This document shows positions 11,479-23,988 of a stretch of 64,000 bases of DNA, piece after piece. Each line of letters starts with the position of its first letter. Positions within the stretch are counted from its first letter, which is position 1. A model generated the notes under the pieces. That model made no database searches and was not told where the DNA came from. It was given only the letters and a program-made list of their open reading frames with translations. The stretch spans positions 4,215,953 to 4,279,952 of the forward strand of contig RPFO01000027.1 of the NCBI GenBank assembly GCA_009746045.1, in the 5' to 3' direction. Both the position numbers and the translations under genes were made by a program. Source of the stretch: Mesostigma viride (lineage: Eukaryota; Streptophyta; Mesostigmatophyceae; Mesostigmatales; Mesostigmataceae).

Positions 11479-12045
11479 ATAAGCATGCGCGCTTGCTCCG
11501 GCCCACCTTTGATGTGCTATCCCCTTCCTTTCCTTCTGATAATGCTGGAGCTATTGCACTACATGTTGGGCAAGAACACATAAGCATGCGCGCTTGCTCC
11601 CCACCTTTGATGTGCTATCCCCTTCCTTTCCTTCTGATAATGCTGGAGCTATTGCACTACATGTTGGGCAAGAACACATAAGCATGCGCGCTTGCTCCCC
11701 ACCTTTGATGTGCTATCCCCTTCCTTTCCTTCTGATAATGCTGGAGCTATTGCACTACATGTTATGCAAGAACACACAAGCATGGGCGCTTGCTCCGGCC
11801 CACCTTTGATGTGCTATCCCCTTCCTTTCCTTCTGATAATGCTGGAGCTATTGCACTACATGTTGAGCAAGCAACACATAGGCATGCGCGCTTGCTCCCC
11901 ACCTTTGATGTGCTATCCCCTTCCTTTCCTTCGGATAATGCTGGAGCGATTGCACTACATGTTGGGCAAGAACACATAAGCATGCGCGCTTGCTCCGGCC
12001 CACCTTTGATGTGCTATCCCCTTCCTTTCCTTCTGATAATGCTTT
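11479..12045. repeat. 98-bp tandem array, about 6 copies, in an intron
   Basis: Units begin 'aagcatgcgcgcttgctcc' and run through 'ctttgatgtgctatcccc' and 'tgcactacatgttgggcaag'. They recur every 98-101 bp, at roughly 11479, 11582, 11680, 11777, 11879 and 11978. The single-copy form follows each ankyrin exon elsewhere, so this is a local expansion of part of the intron module. Adjacent units are almost identical, which points to recent expansion or gene conversion. Confidence 0.9.
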
Positions 12046-12730
12046 GAGTACAAGCTGAGAAATGCTGGCGGGGGGGTGGAAGCATCGCTCTGTGTGCGGC
12101 ACTGCAAGCAGCGAAGCGTGCTCTCCCTACCATGCAGATGCGCAGGCCTGAAGAATTTCCGCACATCTGCTGGGCTGTGGTTCGCTTTGTCTACCTCTGA
12201 GTTTGCGACACGTGGTGGGGCTGGTTGTGGTGGGTCTTTTCTGAGGGATGGATGCGTTTTCTGTACGGTTGGTGTTGTGTTGATGCGGGACCGTACACGT
12301 TGTTTGCATGTCTGTGTATGGCCTTTCGCATCACCATTGGCTGTTTGCTGTGAGGGTTACCCAGGCCCTGCCCAGTGTATTAGTGCACTCTCGGTACCAC
12401 ACAGCAAGCTTTCCGCCACTGCCTGCCAGCCCCGTCCACATCTTCTTTCGAGCACTCCACCCTCTTTCCATTTGAAGGGTGGTAGTGGTACACCAGACTA
12501 TCATCGTAGACCCTTCCTCCAAAATCACCCCAAACTTACTAACTGCAGTTGACAGACCGCCGCACGAGAAATCCTGGAGATACCTTCCGTACTTGAAAGT
12601 CGGTATCCAGTTGACTGATAGTCGGGCTGGATAACTAGTGAAAAAGGCTGTGTGGGCGCCTTCTTCTCAGCGTGAAGTGAGCCGAATAAAGGACGGTCCG
12701 TAGGATGTTGAGGGTTGAAACCCATGTTTA
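12046..12730. repeat. Module duplicated at 24.78-25.55 kb
   Basis: The stretch from the poly-G tract after 'gctggcg' to 'gttgagggttgaaacccatgtt' matches 24.78-25.55 kb with many substitutions. No exon is recognised in it. Confidence 0.65.
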
Positions 12731-12879
12731 TGTGGTGCGAGTTATTGAGCTTGATGGGGGGAAAGGTATGATCTGCTCCAAGTTTGCTGGCTAGTGTTCA
12801 AATCAGTACCTTGCTTTTTTGATCTGGCCCGAGAAGGTACTTTTTTTTCCATAACGAATCATCTCTTGCCAATAGCTTC

Positions 12880-14190
12880 ACTTAACACCAGCCCTTGTAT
12901 CTTCCCCTTGTTTGCTGCATGGTCGTCAAGAGGGAAGGCCTGTTGCATGCGCGCAATTGAGTGAACCAGCGTTAACTGCACGTACAGGATACGCCATGGA
13001 AGCCATGCTTGCTGGCATAGGCGCGCAAGAAAATACCTCAAAAAGTCTACATCGCGTTGGCACTGATCCATCCCAATAATGATGTCCATGGACGTGTGAT
13101 GCCCGTGGCTCCACCAAGCCTTACCTGCCAAATTTCTGTCGTTGCCTGTGTGCGATTTGTGGGTATTGGTTTTACCATTACACGCTGTGTGGTTGCTCCA
13201 TTCAGAAAGGACGCACCCCGCTGTGGATGGCATCCGAGAAGGGCCATCTGGACATCGCGAAGCACCTCGTTGCCAGGGGTGCAGATGTGAATGTTGAATG
13301 GAAGGTCAGCGTTATCCACCGTCCCGGTAGCCAGCGTGCATGCATCTTCCCGTTGGTTGTGTGACCCTAGGCCCACGCCCCATCCATCTCGTGTTGCATA
13401 CACAGGCAAGCAACACGGCAGCGTGCGCGCTTGCTCCCCATTTGCTTGCCCTGCTGAATGCACACGGTACAATGCAGAGCCTTGTGTGTGAGACAACATT
13501 TCTTGGGAGGCACTTCTAGGGGTAAAGCGTGCTCTCCCTGCCATGAAGATGCGCAGCGGTAAGTCGCGTATATGCCTATTGGATGATTATTTATGGAATG
13601 TCTGCACATCCACTGGGCTGTTGTTTTGCTTCGACTGCCTTTGCATCAACAACACAGTGTGATGGGTACAACTGTCGTCCGTGGGATGGAAGCGTGTGCA
13701 GCATCTTCCTTTACATACAGCTGGTACATTGTGCACTGACTGCGGAAGCTTCTCGCCTGTGTTCTGCGTGGCCTCTCTCGCAGTTGCAGCCTATGTAGCT
13801 GTGATGATGGACTAACTATAACATATGGCTTGCTTCAGGTCATGACTCATCATTCCTGTTACAATGGAACGCTGGCAGGAATGGTACTGCAAGCACACGC
13901 CCCTGCCTTCCACCTTTTCTTGTCCTGCTACATGCAAGTTCCTGAGGTACTTGCTTGCTCACACTGTTCTTCATGAGCATTGCTACCGGCTCATCAAGCA
14001 TCTGATGTGCAGCCCTATACCAATGCTGGTGGCACTGTTGCGTATGAAGCAAGCCATGGCAGGCTTGACCCTTGGCAGCTAATCTACGTCTACCAAGTGG
14101 TCCTGTGGGAGCATGGATCGACCAGGGTGTCTGTGGGTATGTAGGGGCGCATTTCCTCTTTGCCATCCTATAGCCCATTCCCGCAGATGC
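12880..14190. repeat. Segmental duplication, copy A (partner 34.69-36.19 kb)
   Basis: Most of this interval matches 34.69-36.19 kb. The part at 13.86-14.08 kb is identical or nearly so to 35.87-36.09 kb, at an offset of 22,003 bp. It includes the exon 4 module (partner: exon 9) and the intron before exon 5. This shows that whole exon modules were copied as blocks. Confidence 0.85.
13206..13304 (+). CDS. Ankyrin-repeat exon 4 (33 residues)
   Basis: The exon is 99 bp, phase 0/0, between 'ccattcag' and 'gtcagcg'. The core reads RTPLWMAS, GHLDIAKHL and ARGADVNV. It occupies the same place in copy A of the segmental duplication as exon 9 does in copy B, but the two exons have diverged at many residues while the introns stayed similar. 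Confidence 0.82.
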
Positions 14191-14256
14191 TGATCTGTCC
14201 ACACACTTTGTTTTTGGTTTGCGCATGGCGAGCGCTGTGCTGGCTGCTGCATTCAG

Positions 14257-14358
14257 GATTGGGGGACCCCGCTGCACCTGTCAATTCATAAGGGCCATCT
14301 GGACGTCGCGAAGCACCTCATTGTGAGCGGTGCGGACGTAGACGCGACAACCCTTAAG
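14257..14358 (+). CDS. Ankyrin-repeat exon 5 (34 residues)
   Basis: The exon is 102 bp, phase 0/0, between 'tgcattcag' and 'gtaggc'. The core reads GTPLHLS, GHLDVAKHL and VSGADVDA. Type II module (donor gtaggc or close variant), shared with exons 6, 7 and 8. It carries one extra codon at the 3' end relative to the 33-residue exons, as exon 8 does. Confidence 0.82.
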
Positions 14359-15253
14359 GTAGGCTTTTGCGTTTACTGTGGTGGCCAGCGTGCATGCATC
14401 CTCCCGTTGGTTGTGTGACCCTAGGCCCGCGCCCCATCCATCTCGTGTTGCATGCACAGGCAAGCAACACGGCAGCGTGCGCGCTTGCTCCCCGCCTTTG
14501 CTGTGCTATCCAATTCCTCTCCTTCCAACAATCAGCTGGGAGCACGAGCTGAGAAATGCCCATGTTATGTGTGGCGTCTCTCGCCGTTGTAGCTTAGCTG
14601 TGATGATGGTTATGGCTAGCTACAGGTCATCATTACTGTCATGATGGTATGCTGGTAGGAATTGTTAGTACTGCAAGCATATGCCCCTGCCTTCCACCTC
14701 TTCTAGTCCTCTTACCAAGTTCTTGAGGTGTAGCTGCTTGCATCTTACCTTGCTTGTACGTACACTGATCCCAGTCTTCTCTGGGCCATGTGCTGTGCTG
14801 TTCCCCTCGTACTTCGCACGTTTGTCAAGGGGAGCATCTGGTTTAGATATGTGCCCTCCAACCCAAGGTCCCCTTGTTGGGCCTCTCCTCACAACCCTTT
14901 CAGTTGCCTGGCCGCACGTGTTTGTACCGTCCATTTGCTCCCACTACATGATCCCAGTCGTCTCCTCCCACCATTTATTCCCCCAGACTGTGACATTGGT
15001 TTTCAAGCATTTTATGTGCAGCCCTACATCAAATATGGTGGCTGGCACTCGTGTGTATGGAGCAAGCCATGGCAGGCATGACCCCTGGCAGCTAATATAT
15101 TTTTTCCAATTGGTCCTGTGGGAGCATGCATTGACCTAGGCGTTTGTGGTTAGAACCTCATTCCCTCTACACAACGTATCCCATACTTTGTTTCCACAGA
15201 TGCTGATGTGTCTACATGCTTTTGTTTTGTTTTCCACTGGCTGCTTCATTCAG

Positions 15254-15352
15254 GATGGCTGGACCCCGCTGCACGTGGCATCCCAGGGGGGCCATCTGGA
15301 CGTTGTGAAGCAACTCGTTGTGAGCGGTGCATACAAGGAGGCTAGAGACAAG
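15254..15352 (+). CDS. Ankyrin-repeat exon 6 (33 residues)
   Basis: The exon is 99 bp, phase 0/0, between 'ttcattcag' and 'gtaagc'. The core reads GWTPLHVAS, GHLDVVKQL and VSGAYKEA. The loop departs from the usual GADVDA, so it binds differently or is relaxing. Of all the exons its donor is closest to the eukaryotic consensus. Confidence 0.82.
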
Positions 15353-16045
15353 GTAAGCTTTCACATCCATCCCGGTGCCCAGCGTGCATGTGTCCTCCGG
15401 TCGGTTGGGTGACCCTTGGGCCTTGGCCCACGCCCCATCCTACTGTGTGTTGCATGCACAGGCAAGCAATACAGCAGCTTCATTCCCGTTTGGTCGCCCT
15501 GTTTGGTAACCACAGGATGCAGCACGACTTCTCTCAGCATCGTTCTTTTCCCGCTAAAACTACACTTGACTGCTTGTTGCCATATCCATGCGACACGACT
15601 GTTTAGCAGAACTGAGGGTGTCGGCATGGCGGGGTAATCATTGCGGCAACAGGCGTGCCGGCCATATGTTTCTCCAGTTGGAGTGTGCAGCATAATGAAG
15701 TTATGGCCTACTACATACGTGTAGTCTTGTTTGCAGTCCGTGTGGCCATGACACATCTTCATCAGACCACCTTCCTTTCCAATTCTAGTGGCAACTGGCA
15801 GCCAAAGCTGAGGGAATCGGGCAATCGGATCGAAGCAGCACACTTGAAAACTGAGCAAGCTGTGGCAGGCATGACCCCTGGCAGCTAATATACATCTTCA
15901 CATTGGTCCTGTGGGAGCATGGATTGACCAGGGTGTTGTGGGTAGGGTCTTCTTCCCTCTTCACCATACTATAACCCATTCCCACAGATGCTGACTTTGT
16001 TTTTGGTTTGCGTATTGCGAGCGCTGCGCTGGCTGCTGCATTCAG

Positions 16046-16144
16046 GATTGGTGGACCCCGCTGCACCTGGCATCTCATAATGGCCATCTGGACGTTGTGA
16101 AGCACCTCATTGTGAGCGGTGCGGACGTAGACGCGACAACGCGG
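16046..16144 (+). CDS. Ankyrin-repeat exon 7 (33 residues)
   Basis: The exon is 99 bp, phase 0/0, between 'tgcattcag' and 'gtaggc'. The core reads [17 protein letters not shown] and VSGADVDA, close to the ankyrin consensus. It follows exon 6 by only 0.7 kb, the shortest intron between two array members. Its intron is homologous to the one before exon 8. Confidence 0.85.
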
Positions 16145-19100
16145 GTAGGCTTTTGCGTTTACTGCTGTGGTGGCCAGCGCATGCATCCTCCCGTTGGTTG
16201 TGTGACCCTAGGCCCGCGCCCCATCCATCGGTCTGTTGCTCGCGCAGGCAAGCAACACGGCAGCCCCATTTGCTTGCCCTGGTGATCCCAGGATGCAGCA
16301 CCTTGCGTGTGAGCATAGTTTAGGTAACAAGCTGACCAGTTGGCTTGCGGCAAACCGTTTCGGATGGTCGCTACATACAGAGGAGGTTATTCAAATGATG
16401 GGGTATTGGTTGCGGCAAAGTTTCACGCATTCCAACCCAGTGGATGGTGCCTATTGCTGAGTGGACCAGGCTCACATGGCATATGTCGTGGTTGGTCTCC
16501 GTCAGAAGCAGTATGTAGAGCAAGGTTGTAGGGGCATGGCCTGAGCAGACTGGCGACTTGTGTGCTGAGCCGGGGATGTTGTGGTTGTTCCGTGCCTGCG
16601 TGTGTAATGGCGGTCATTGCGTCTTCTTGCTTGAAACGGTTCCCACTACAGTATTGTAATTGCGGTTCTTGACTTCCTGTATGGTGAGATTGTGATTGTT
16701 TTTTAGGTTACTTACGTATGAGACGGATGATGAAAATCATGGCCGAGGTGGAAGGCCAGGCTGGCATGTCCCGAATAATGATGGAGGGACTTTGACACTG
16801 TCTGTCGATATGATACAGTATACATTGTAGAAATGTGTATTTTAATTTGGGGAGGTGCTCACATGCAGTATCTGAGCTACGCTCAGCGACAATACTTTGT
16901 AAGCCGACGGCGAAGTCACGGCAATTTATGTCACTTTGCATCAGCAAGAAACGCCGTCTCAGAAATCGCCGCGCCGTTTAGCATGGCACTTTAGGAACAA
17001 GCTTTCCTAGCTCATGAGGGCCGCTTTCCTTTTGACAATGGCGGCGACCTCAAGCTAGGGGACAAACATTTCTTGGTTTGACCACCTCAGCTTCGACAAG
17101 AGTCCTGGTCGGACAGCATGCCGAGCAGGCAATGGCGAAAGGGCGCAAATCTGGGGCTGAGGGGGCGCGAAACGAGGCGGAGCAGGCCCCAACAGAGGGG
17201 GCTGTGATTTCTGGGCGCACGAGGACAGCCTGGGAGGCAAAAAAGAAGCAGCTCGCTCAGCTGCCCAGAGCCTGCACAAGTCCTGAGTGGTTGCTGCCGA
17301 GACGGTCTTCGGGGCAGAGGACTGGGTAACGGAGGACAGAGGCTAGACGCTCGCCCAACTGTTGTCTGTCGTGCAGTTGCCACGAGCAATCACGTCGACG
17401 CCGCAGACGTGCTGGCAACACATGACTCAAAGGAAGCGTGAAGGCGAGACTCTCACAGATCGTGGAAATGGCGGAGGACGAGGCACTGCCACCATCGCCA
17501 GCTTTGCAAAAGAAAAACCATACCTTTTTAGCTTTTGGTCCACTGGAGCTTCTTCCCACGAAGAGAAACATTTGTATTACATTTGAATATGCTAGGCTTT
17601 ATTCAGTAGAGCCTATACCACACCATTCAAAGTCACTGTACACATCATTATCAGGTGGGTTCTTATAACATCATGCTGGGGCCCAGCACATATCTCCAAA
17701 CACATGAGTTGTCCCACATTCCCCACCTGACCCCCAAGGCCATCTCAAACCTTGATAGCAGGGATGCACTCCATTTCAGTCCTCTGCCCTGCTGGCCCCC
17801 GCCTCTGCATGCTGCCATGGCTCCACCATTGCCCCCATGTGGCCTCTACGGGTTCCAGGCGGACGCAGGGCGAACCCATCTCGTTCCCCCCGTCAGGGGG
17901 GCACCTCCGGAAACGGGAGGTGTCTCTCACAAGGCCAGGACCCATCACCAGCACCAGACTACACGGCTGGGATTTCCCGAAAATCCATCGTGCTGATGGG
18001 CCCTTTACACTATCGAGAGCTCGAGACGTAGGCTAGGAAAAGACCTAGCCATGCCCCGACCAGGGCTTGTAAACACAGCAGGAGACGCTGACACCCATGA
18101 TAAAAATTTGGGAATACTGCATGAGGGATCTCCCGTTCAAGAATCACCACAAGAATACAGACATCCCGCATCCCCTTGACCTGGCCAAAGGCCGAGAAGC
18201 CGCTTTCAGTCTTGGGAGTCACTGGAAAGCCGCGGGCGCCCGTGGGGTATCATCAGGTCCTACCGGCGCGCCCCGCCCCAGGCGGTCACCGCCCGCCCGC
18301 GGTTCATCCCCTCCACCTGTGGCTTTTACCACCCTAATGTTGTCCACATCGCCCTAGCTTGTGATAAATAGGTGAGGCTCCCTCAGCCGTTGAGCGTCCT
18401 AATCGACACGCTTAAGATTTCTCTTTTTTCGTGTATCCGCAGGGTTCAGGCTAGGAAGCGACTAGCATCGCCCTCGTGACAGAGGGGTCCTGCCTTACTT
18501 GAATAAACATTGGAAGCCACTCGCTGCACTCCGAGGCAGTAGGCCAGCCGCTGACCTCCGTCGCCCGGCATCTAGTAAAATTCTATACCAGGCCCCTCCG
18601 CACGCAGAGAGGCCGATAGCAGTGTCTGATATTTGGCGCAGCCACCATGGCGGCCAGCTGCCTTGCCAGCAAGTGCTGCCACCAAGTTGCGAAGCTGAAA
18701 AGAGGCCTCCCTACGTCCCCTACACCACTCTGAGTACTGACTGTGCATACACTTGCGTGAGGCCTAGGCGCCAGTTCATGGTCGAGTGACGTACGGTAGA
18801 AGTGACCAAGCCCTGTACCCCGTTTCGACACTCTGCACTGCCAGCACAAGAGTGCAGACAGATGCAGTACATACCCCCCTGACAGGCGCTAGTCCTACGC
18901 TACCTACAGTTGTTTTAATGTTGGGCGGAACCTTTTTGCCCCTGCGCATGAAAGGTTTCCGCACAATATTTGGCCAATGTTAGCCACTGTCTCCTTGGCA
19001 TCCTAAATCGAAGGTTTCCACCCAATATTAAAAATACTCCATCAAGTGGGAGGGTCCCATGGAGTATGAGTAATGAGTACTCCGTCAGGCCATTTTTGGC

Positions 19101-22100
19101 ACTTTCAGACCCCTAAAATTGCCAAAAATCATAACTCATAGACCTCCAAATACCCCCAACCAAGATGCTAGGAGTATCTACACTTCAAGGGCTTTGATAA
19201 TATGCAATAATATCATGAGTCTAATTAGTAATTTGGATGATACATTCAGTCAAAGTGAGCCAAAAGACGATCATTTTGTGCCAAGAAAAAGTATACCCCC
19301 CCCCCCCTTCTACTGAGGGGAGGGTCAGAAACCTCAAACCCAACATTGGACAATTTAGTTGGATAGTCCAATGGTGCTTTCCTTTGGTCAAACTACCCGG
19401 ATAGCCCATTTGACCCATACCATGCCCGCGTTTACGTGTGTGGCTTACGCGCGCGCAAACAGCCAACTATGCCATGCCATACAATGATGCAATATAATTG
19501 ACCACAATAGACTGCCAAATATGCTGGAATACAAATATGAAGCCACCTGACACTCACTGAACGGTATCCCCCAAAGAAATGCCACAAACTGTGCAACATA
19601 ATGGCTAATACCCCTCCTTGAGCAGGCATGGAAGGCAGTTGCAATTACCACTAATATATCCACCATCAGACATGTATGAACGTACGAGTTTCCATGCAAC
19701 CAACACGGAAACGAATCGCCGTACCTGCCTCGATCACGACCTGGCCGGGTTCCGCTGGCCGACATGCTCATACGTCCCGGATACTGATGCTAGTGGCACA
19801 GGCAGCCATAGCCGCTCTATCCATGCATCCGTCATGATAACCATGTTGATTTATCTATGCAAAGATGACGTCTAACGCGTCGACGTTCCCAGCAGATGGT
19901 GCGCAGCGGACTTCCGTAAAACAATGTAAGGCCCAGGCGGAAAGAAGCTACCAAGAAACCAAAAAGAAACCGGTGATACCAAACGGGACGTCTAGCCTGA
20001 TGGTGGCGACCAAGACAGAGATAATAACCACTGCTTATTTTCACAGTTCCGTGAATCTGATAATTCTTGACGAACCAACATAATGCATCATCGTTCAGGG
20101 GTCATCATCTGACCCATTTCAAGCTGCGGAACCCCAAATTTCCACCAAATGGCACGTTGACAGCCATATCTCGTATCCGCGCGCGCAACGGTAAAAAATG
20201 TTAGCAAAAGTCACGTGATGCACAGCCTGGCAACGTGGTATTTAGGTGGCTATGGCGCAATTATCCCACCAACCTAAGCATTTACGTTCACATTGGGTCT
20301 GTCCCGAGTTGCCTGACCACTTACATCCGTACCCGATGGCGCGGCGCTCGCGTAATATTTTGCCACGTGGCGGGGGGTGCAAGTGTATCCAAATGGATAC
20401 ACTTGACGGAGTATGAGTGAGAGTTGGGGAGGGTCCCATTGAATTCCCACTAAAGTGACATAATTGAATAACATGCGTTGCTGACATCGGGCAGCCGTGA
20501 AACTTGGTGAAGGTCATAATAAAGAGAATAGAAAAATTTCCAGCCATTCAGCGCGTATATACGGGGCGTATATTGACAGTCATTGCCGTATATACGCCCG
20601 ACCCCCTAGTTATAGCGTATTTCCACAGGGCAAGGGGGGTACAATTTGAGAGGGTCCTTCCTAATTTATGATTCTATGGTCCATGCACATTGTTTCTAGC
20701 CAACTGGGGTAGAAAAATACTGTCAAACCTGAAAGGAGATATTTTTGGCGCTGAAAATACTCTCTTTTTGCTTTAAAAAGAAAATTAGAAATATTTTCGA
20801 GTTAGAAATTTCGTTCGAAATATAAATTCCTATACGGACCAAAGCATACACCCACAATTTTTTAGACCATTCTGAGCAGAAATGAGGGAGGAGAGGCATT
20901 TGGCACAAGGCCACCTGAGCGTGCCAAACATGGCTGGACACTCCAAACTTCACACCATCAGCAGTGCCTGAACCACCTAGGCATGTCAAATATGTCCAAA
21001 TCACTTAAAATTAAGATACCGACTATGCCAAGGCACATTTGTCACCAAACGGTGCTGCATTCTAACCACAAATGAGTATGGAGTAGCCTTTGCCAGCAGG
21101 GCACCTGGCCATGCCAGACATGGCCTGGATAGCACTCAGCTAAGTAGCCATCAGCCACAGACACCTACAAACTATAGAACTTACCAGGTTATATGAACTC
21201 AGAAGTTACACCGTTCAATGCATGTTGGCACCAACCTGGACTGCACTCTGACCAACTGCCAGCAGCCCACCTGAAAGGGGCCATGGACCACTCATTCATC
21301 ATCACTGCCGCCGTCTTCTCCCTCACATGCAGGGCAAAAGTAGCCACCCTCATGATCAGGTGCAGGTGGGTGAGGGGGGTGCCAAATGCCCATGCGCTGC
21401 AAGTGCACACCCCACGAGCACTCATCGCCACAAACAGCACAATGGGTTGGCCACCCCTGCACAGTGCACAGTGAACAAGGCTGGTAGTTTTACACACAGA
21501 TGCCAAGCATGAACCAGGTCTAAGATGAGAGCAGTACCGAAGACCTGCTCGACTGCACCCACTGCCTCCGTGGGGCTTTTCACTTGGCAAGCAGAGTGGC
21601 GAGCTGCTTCTTTTTGGTGCCCTACATAGGTAACTGGCACGTAACTGGCGGCAGCAGCCCTTGGCGTTTCCGGCCCGCCCTCCTCACGCGCTGCATGTCG
21701 TGTTGCCTTGCGCCCCCTTCGGCATTGCTGCTCAGGGCCATAAAACGGCTCCGACAGTGAAGGTTCCTCAAACCATAGGTTCGGCTCCCCTGGCTTGCTG
21801 TCGCCGCCCTTGTGAAAAGAAACGAGGCGGACATTAGCTAGGTGGGTTTGTTTCTTGTCTTTTTTGCGTGTCACGCGGCCTTGCCACGCACGACATTTTC
21901 GTCGCCGCGCAATATTTCCTTCTGAACAAATGACGCAAATTGGCATTCCATTTGCCGGCAGCTTACATCATGCAGCTTGCCGGGGCTAAGTCATGCATGT
22001 TGCGTGAGAGAAAAGTCTCAGCTCTATATAGCCACTACTTCAAGAAACCTGGACAGTGGTAGGATTGTATCACAAGGTAGCTCTCCTGGCCAGGCAACTG

Positions 22101-22580
22101 GCCGACTCATTGCCACCACTGATCTGTACCAGGTCGCCCCGGCCTCAAAGGGTTTGTTATAGCTATAGCGGCTACTTCTCCATCTCGCTAGAAAGAAACC
22201 ACGATCGGAGTGTTGCGATTCTTGTTGCAATACTGCGGGTGGCCCCTGTCTTATCGTGTCCCGGTATAATATGTACGGGTACGGCCAACCCGGTACGGTA
22301 AGGGACGGCAGTAAATGCGCAGTAAACACGCGTAAATTCACATAAATGTGGTAAACACAAAAGTAGCCCATTTTGTTTAGTTTTGTAGGAATTCCAATGT
22401 CCTAGCTGTGTGTGTCACTCCTACTCATAGATAGCATCACCTGCTCCCATTTAGCTCACAGGCGAGGCAGCAATATGCTCCTCGCAGTACATAAGATGAG
22501 ATCACCCTCGGGGTCAGTCCACCTTTATTCATGCAGCTTTGTAGGGACTTGGGAATTCACATGTATGAACATGTACATGC
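16145..22580. other. Intron or intergenic DNA with dispersed repeats, no gene recognised
   Basis: The first 300 bp are the usual post-exon module. A repeat shared with 1.3 and 9.5 kb lies at 16.70-16.80 kb, and one shared with 2.85-2.98 kb at 16.86-17.0 kb. At 17.3-22.5 kb I see only short open frames and AT-richer stretches, with no domain or conserved exon. Confidence 0.4.
17037..17285 (+). pseudogene. Remnant of a repeated coding element (copy 2)
   Basis: A frame at 17078-17329 aligns with the frame at 4.59-4.78 kb through AVISGRTRTAWEA and a lysine-rich tail. The DNA on either side (cttcctagctcatgag, 'acaatggcggcgac') is shared too, so this is a copy of a mobile-element fragment rather than a host exon. 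The family is not recognised. Confidence 0.35.
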
Positions 22581-22586
22581 GACTGC

Positions 22587-23988
22587 ATGTGTGTGTGGGC
22601 GTGGGCGTGGGCGTGGGCGTGGGCGTGGGCGTGGGCGTGGGCGTGGGCGTGGGCGTGGGCGTGGGCGTGGGCGTGGGCGTGGGCGTGGGCGTGGGTGCGG
22701 GCGTGGGCGTGGGTGGGGTGTGGGCGTGGGTGGGGTGGGGGGTGGGCGTGGGCGTGGGGTGGGCGTGGGCGTGGGTGGGGTGGGGTGGTGGGGGTGGGGT
22801 GGGGGGGTGGGGGTGGGGTGGGGTGGGGGTGGGGTGGGGTGGGGGTGGGGTGGGGGTGGGGTGGGGTGGGGGTGGGGTGGGGGTGGGGGTGGGGGTGGGG
22901 TGGGGTGGGGGGGGGGGGTGGGGGTGGGGTGGGGTGGGGTGGCGGTGGCGGTGGGGTTGGGGTTGGGGGGTGGGGGGTGGGCGTGGGCGTGGGTGGGCGT
23001 GGGCGTGGGTGGGGGTGGGGTGGGGGTGGGGTGGGGTGGGGTGGGGTGGGGTGGGGGTGGGGTAGGGGTGGGGTGGCGGTGGCGGTGGCGGTGGCGGTGG
23101 CGGTGGCGGTGGCGGTGGGGTGCGGTGGCGGTGGCGGTGGGGGTGGGGTGGGGTGGGGGTGGGGGTGGGGTGGGGTGGGGTGGGGTGGGGGTGGGTGGGT
23201 GGGGTGGGGTGGGTGGGGGTGTGGGGTGCGGGCGTGGGCGTGGGTGGGGTGTGGGCGTGGGTGGGGGGGGGGGTGGGCGTGGGCGTGGGGGTGGGCGTGG
23301 CGTGGGTGGGGTGGTGGGTGGGGTGGGGTGGGTGGGGTGGGGTGGGGTGGGGGTGGGGTGGGGTGGGGGGGGTGGGGTGGGGGTGGGGTGGGGTGGGGGT
23401 GGGGGTGGGGGTGGGGGTGGGGTGGGGGTGGGGTGGGGGTGGGGGTGGGGGTGGGGTGGGGGTGGGGTGGGGTGGGGTGTGGGGTGGGGTGGGGGGGGGG
23501 TGGGGTGGGGGTGGGGTGGGGTGGGGTGGGGTGGCGGTGGCGGTGGGGTGGGGTGGGGGGGGGGTGGGGTGGGGTGGGGTGGGTGGGGGTGGGGGTGGGG
23601 GTGGGGTGGGGTGGGGTGGGGTGGGGGTGGGGGTGGGGTGGGGGTGGGGGTGGGGTGGGGGTGGGGGGTGGCGGTGGCGGTGGCGGTGGCGTGGCGGTGG
23701 GTGGCGGTGGCGGTGGCGGTGGGGTGGGTGGGGTGGGGGTGGGGTGGGGTGGGGTGGGGGTGGGGGTGGGGTGGGGGGGGGGTGGGGGGGTGGGTGGGGT
23801 GGGGGGTGGGGGTGGGGTGGGGGTGGGTGGGGGTGGGGTGGGGTGGGGGGTGGGGTGGGGTGGGGTGGGGTGGGGTGGGGGGGGTGGGGGTGGGGGTGGG
23901 GGGGGTGGGGGTGGGGGGTGGGGGTGGGGGTGGGGGTGGGGGTGGCGGTGGCGGTGGCGGTGGCGGTGGCGGTGGCGGTGGCGGTGCC
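22587..23988 (+). repeat. 1.4-kb G-rich minisatellite, (GGGCGT)n passing into (GGGGT)n and (GGCGGT)n
   Basis: The plus strand is almost only G and T with periodic C. It starts as a clean (gggcgt)n array and becomes an irregular mix of ggggt, gggggt and ggcggt. Three very long open frames on the plus strand and one on the minus strand run across it, but they are translations of the repeat. Regular G-runs make it a strong candidate for G-quadruplex formation. It sits inside a duplicated type II intron: the DNA after 24.0 kb matches 14.7-15.0 kb. Confidence 0.95.

Noticed and set aside
13864-14082. 72-codon frame identical at 35867-36085
   Set aside because: Identity is explained by the recent segmental duplication of non-coding DNA, and no domain is visible.
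22587-23988. Telomere or interstitial telomeric repeat
   Set aside because: The units (gggcgt, ggggt, ggcggt) do not match TTAGGG, TTTAGGG or TTTTAGGG, and they are internal and irregular.
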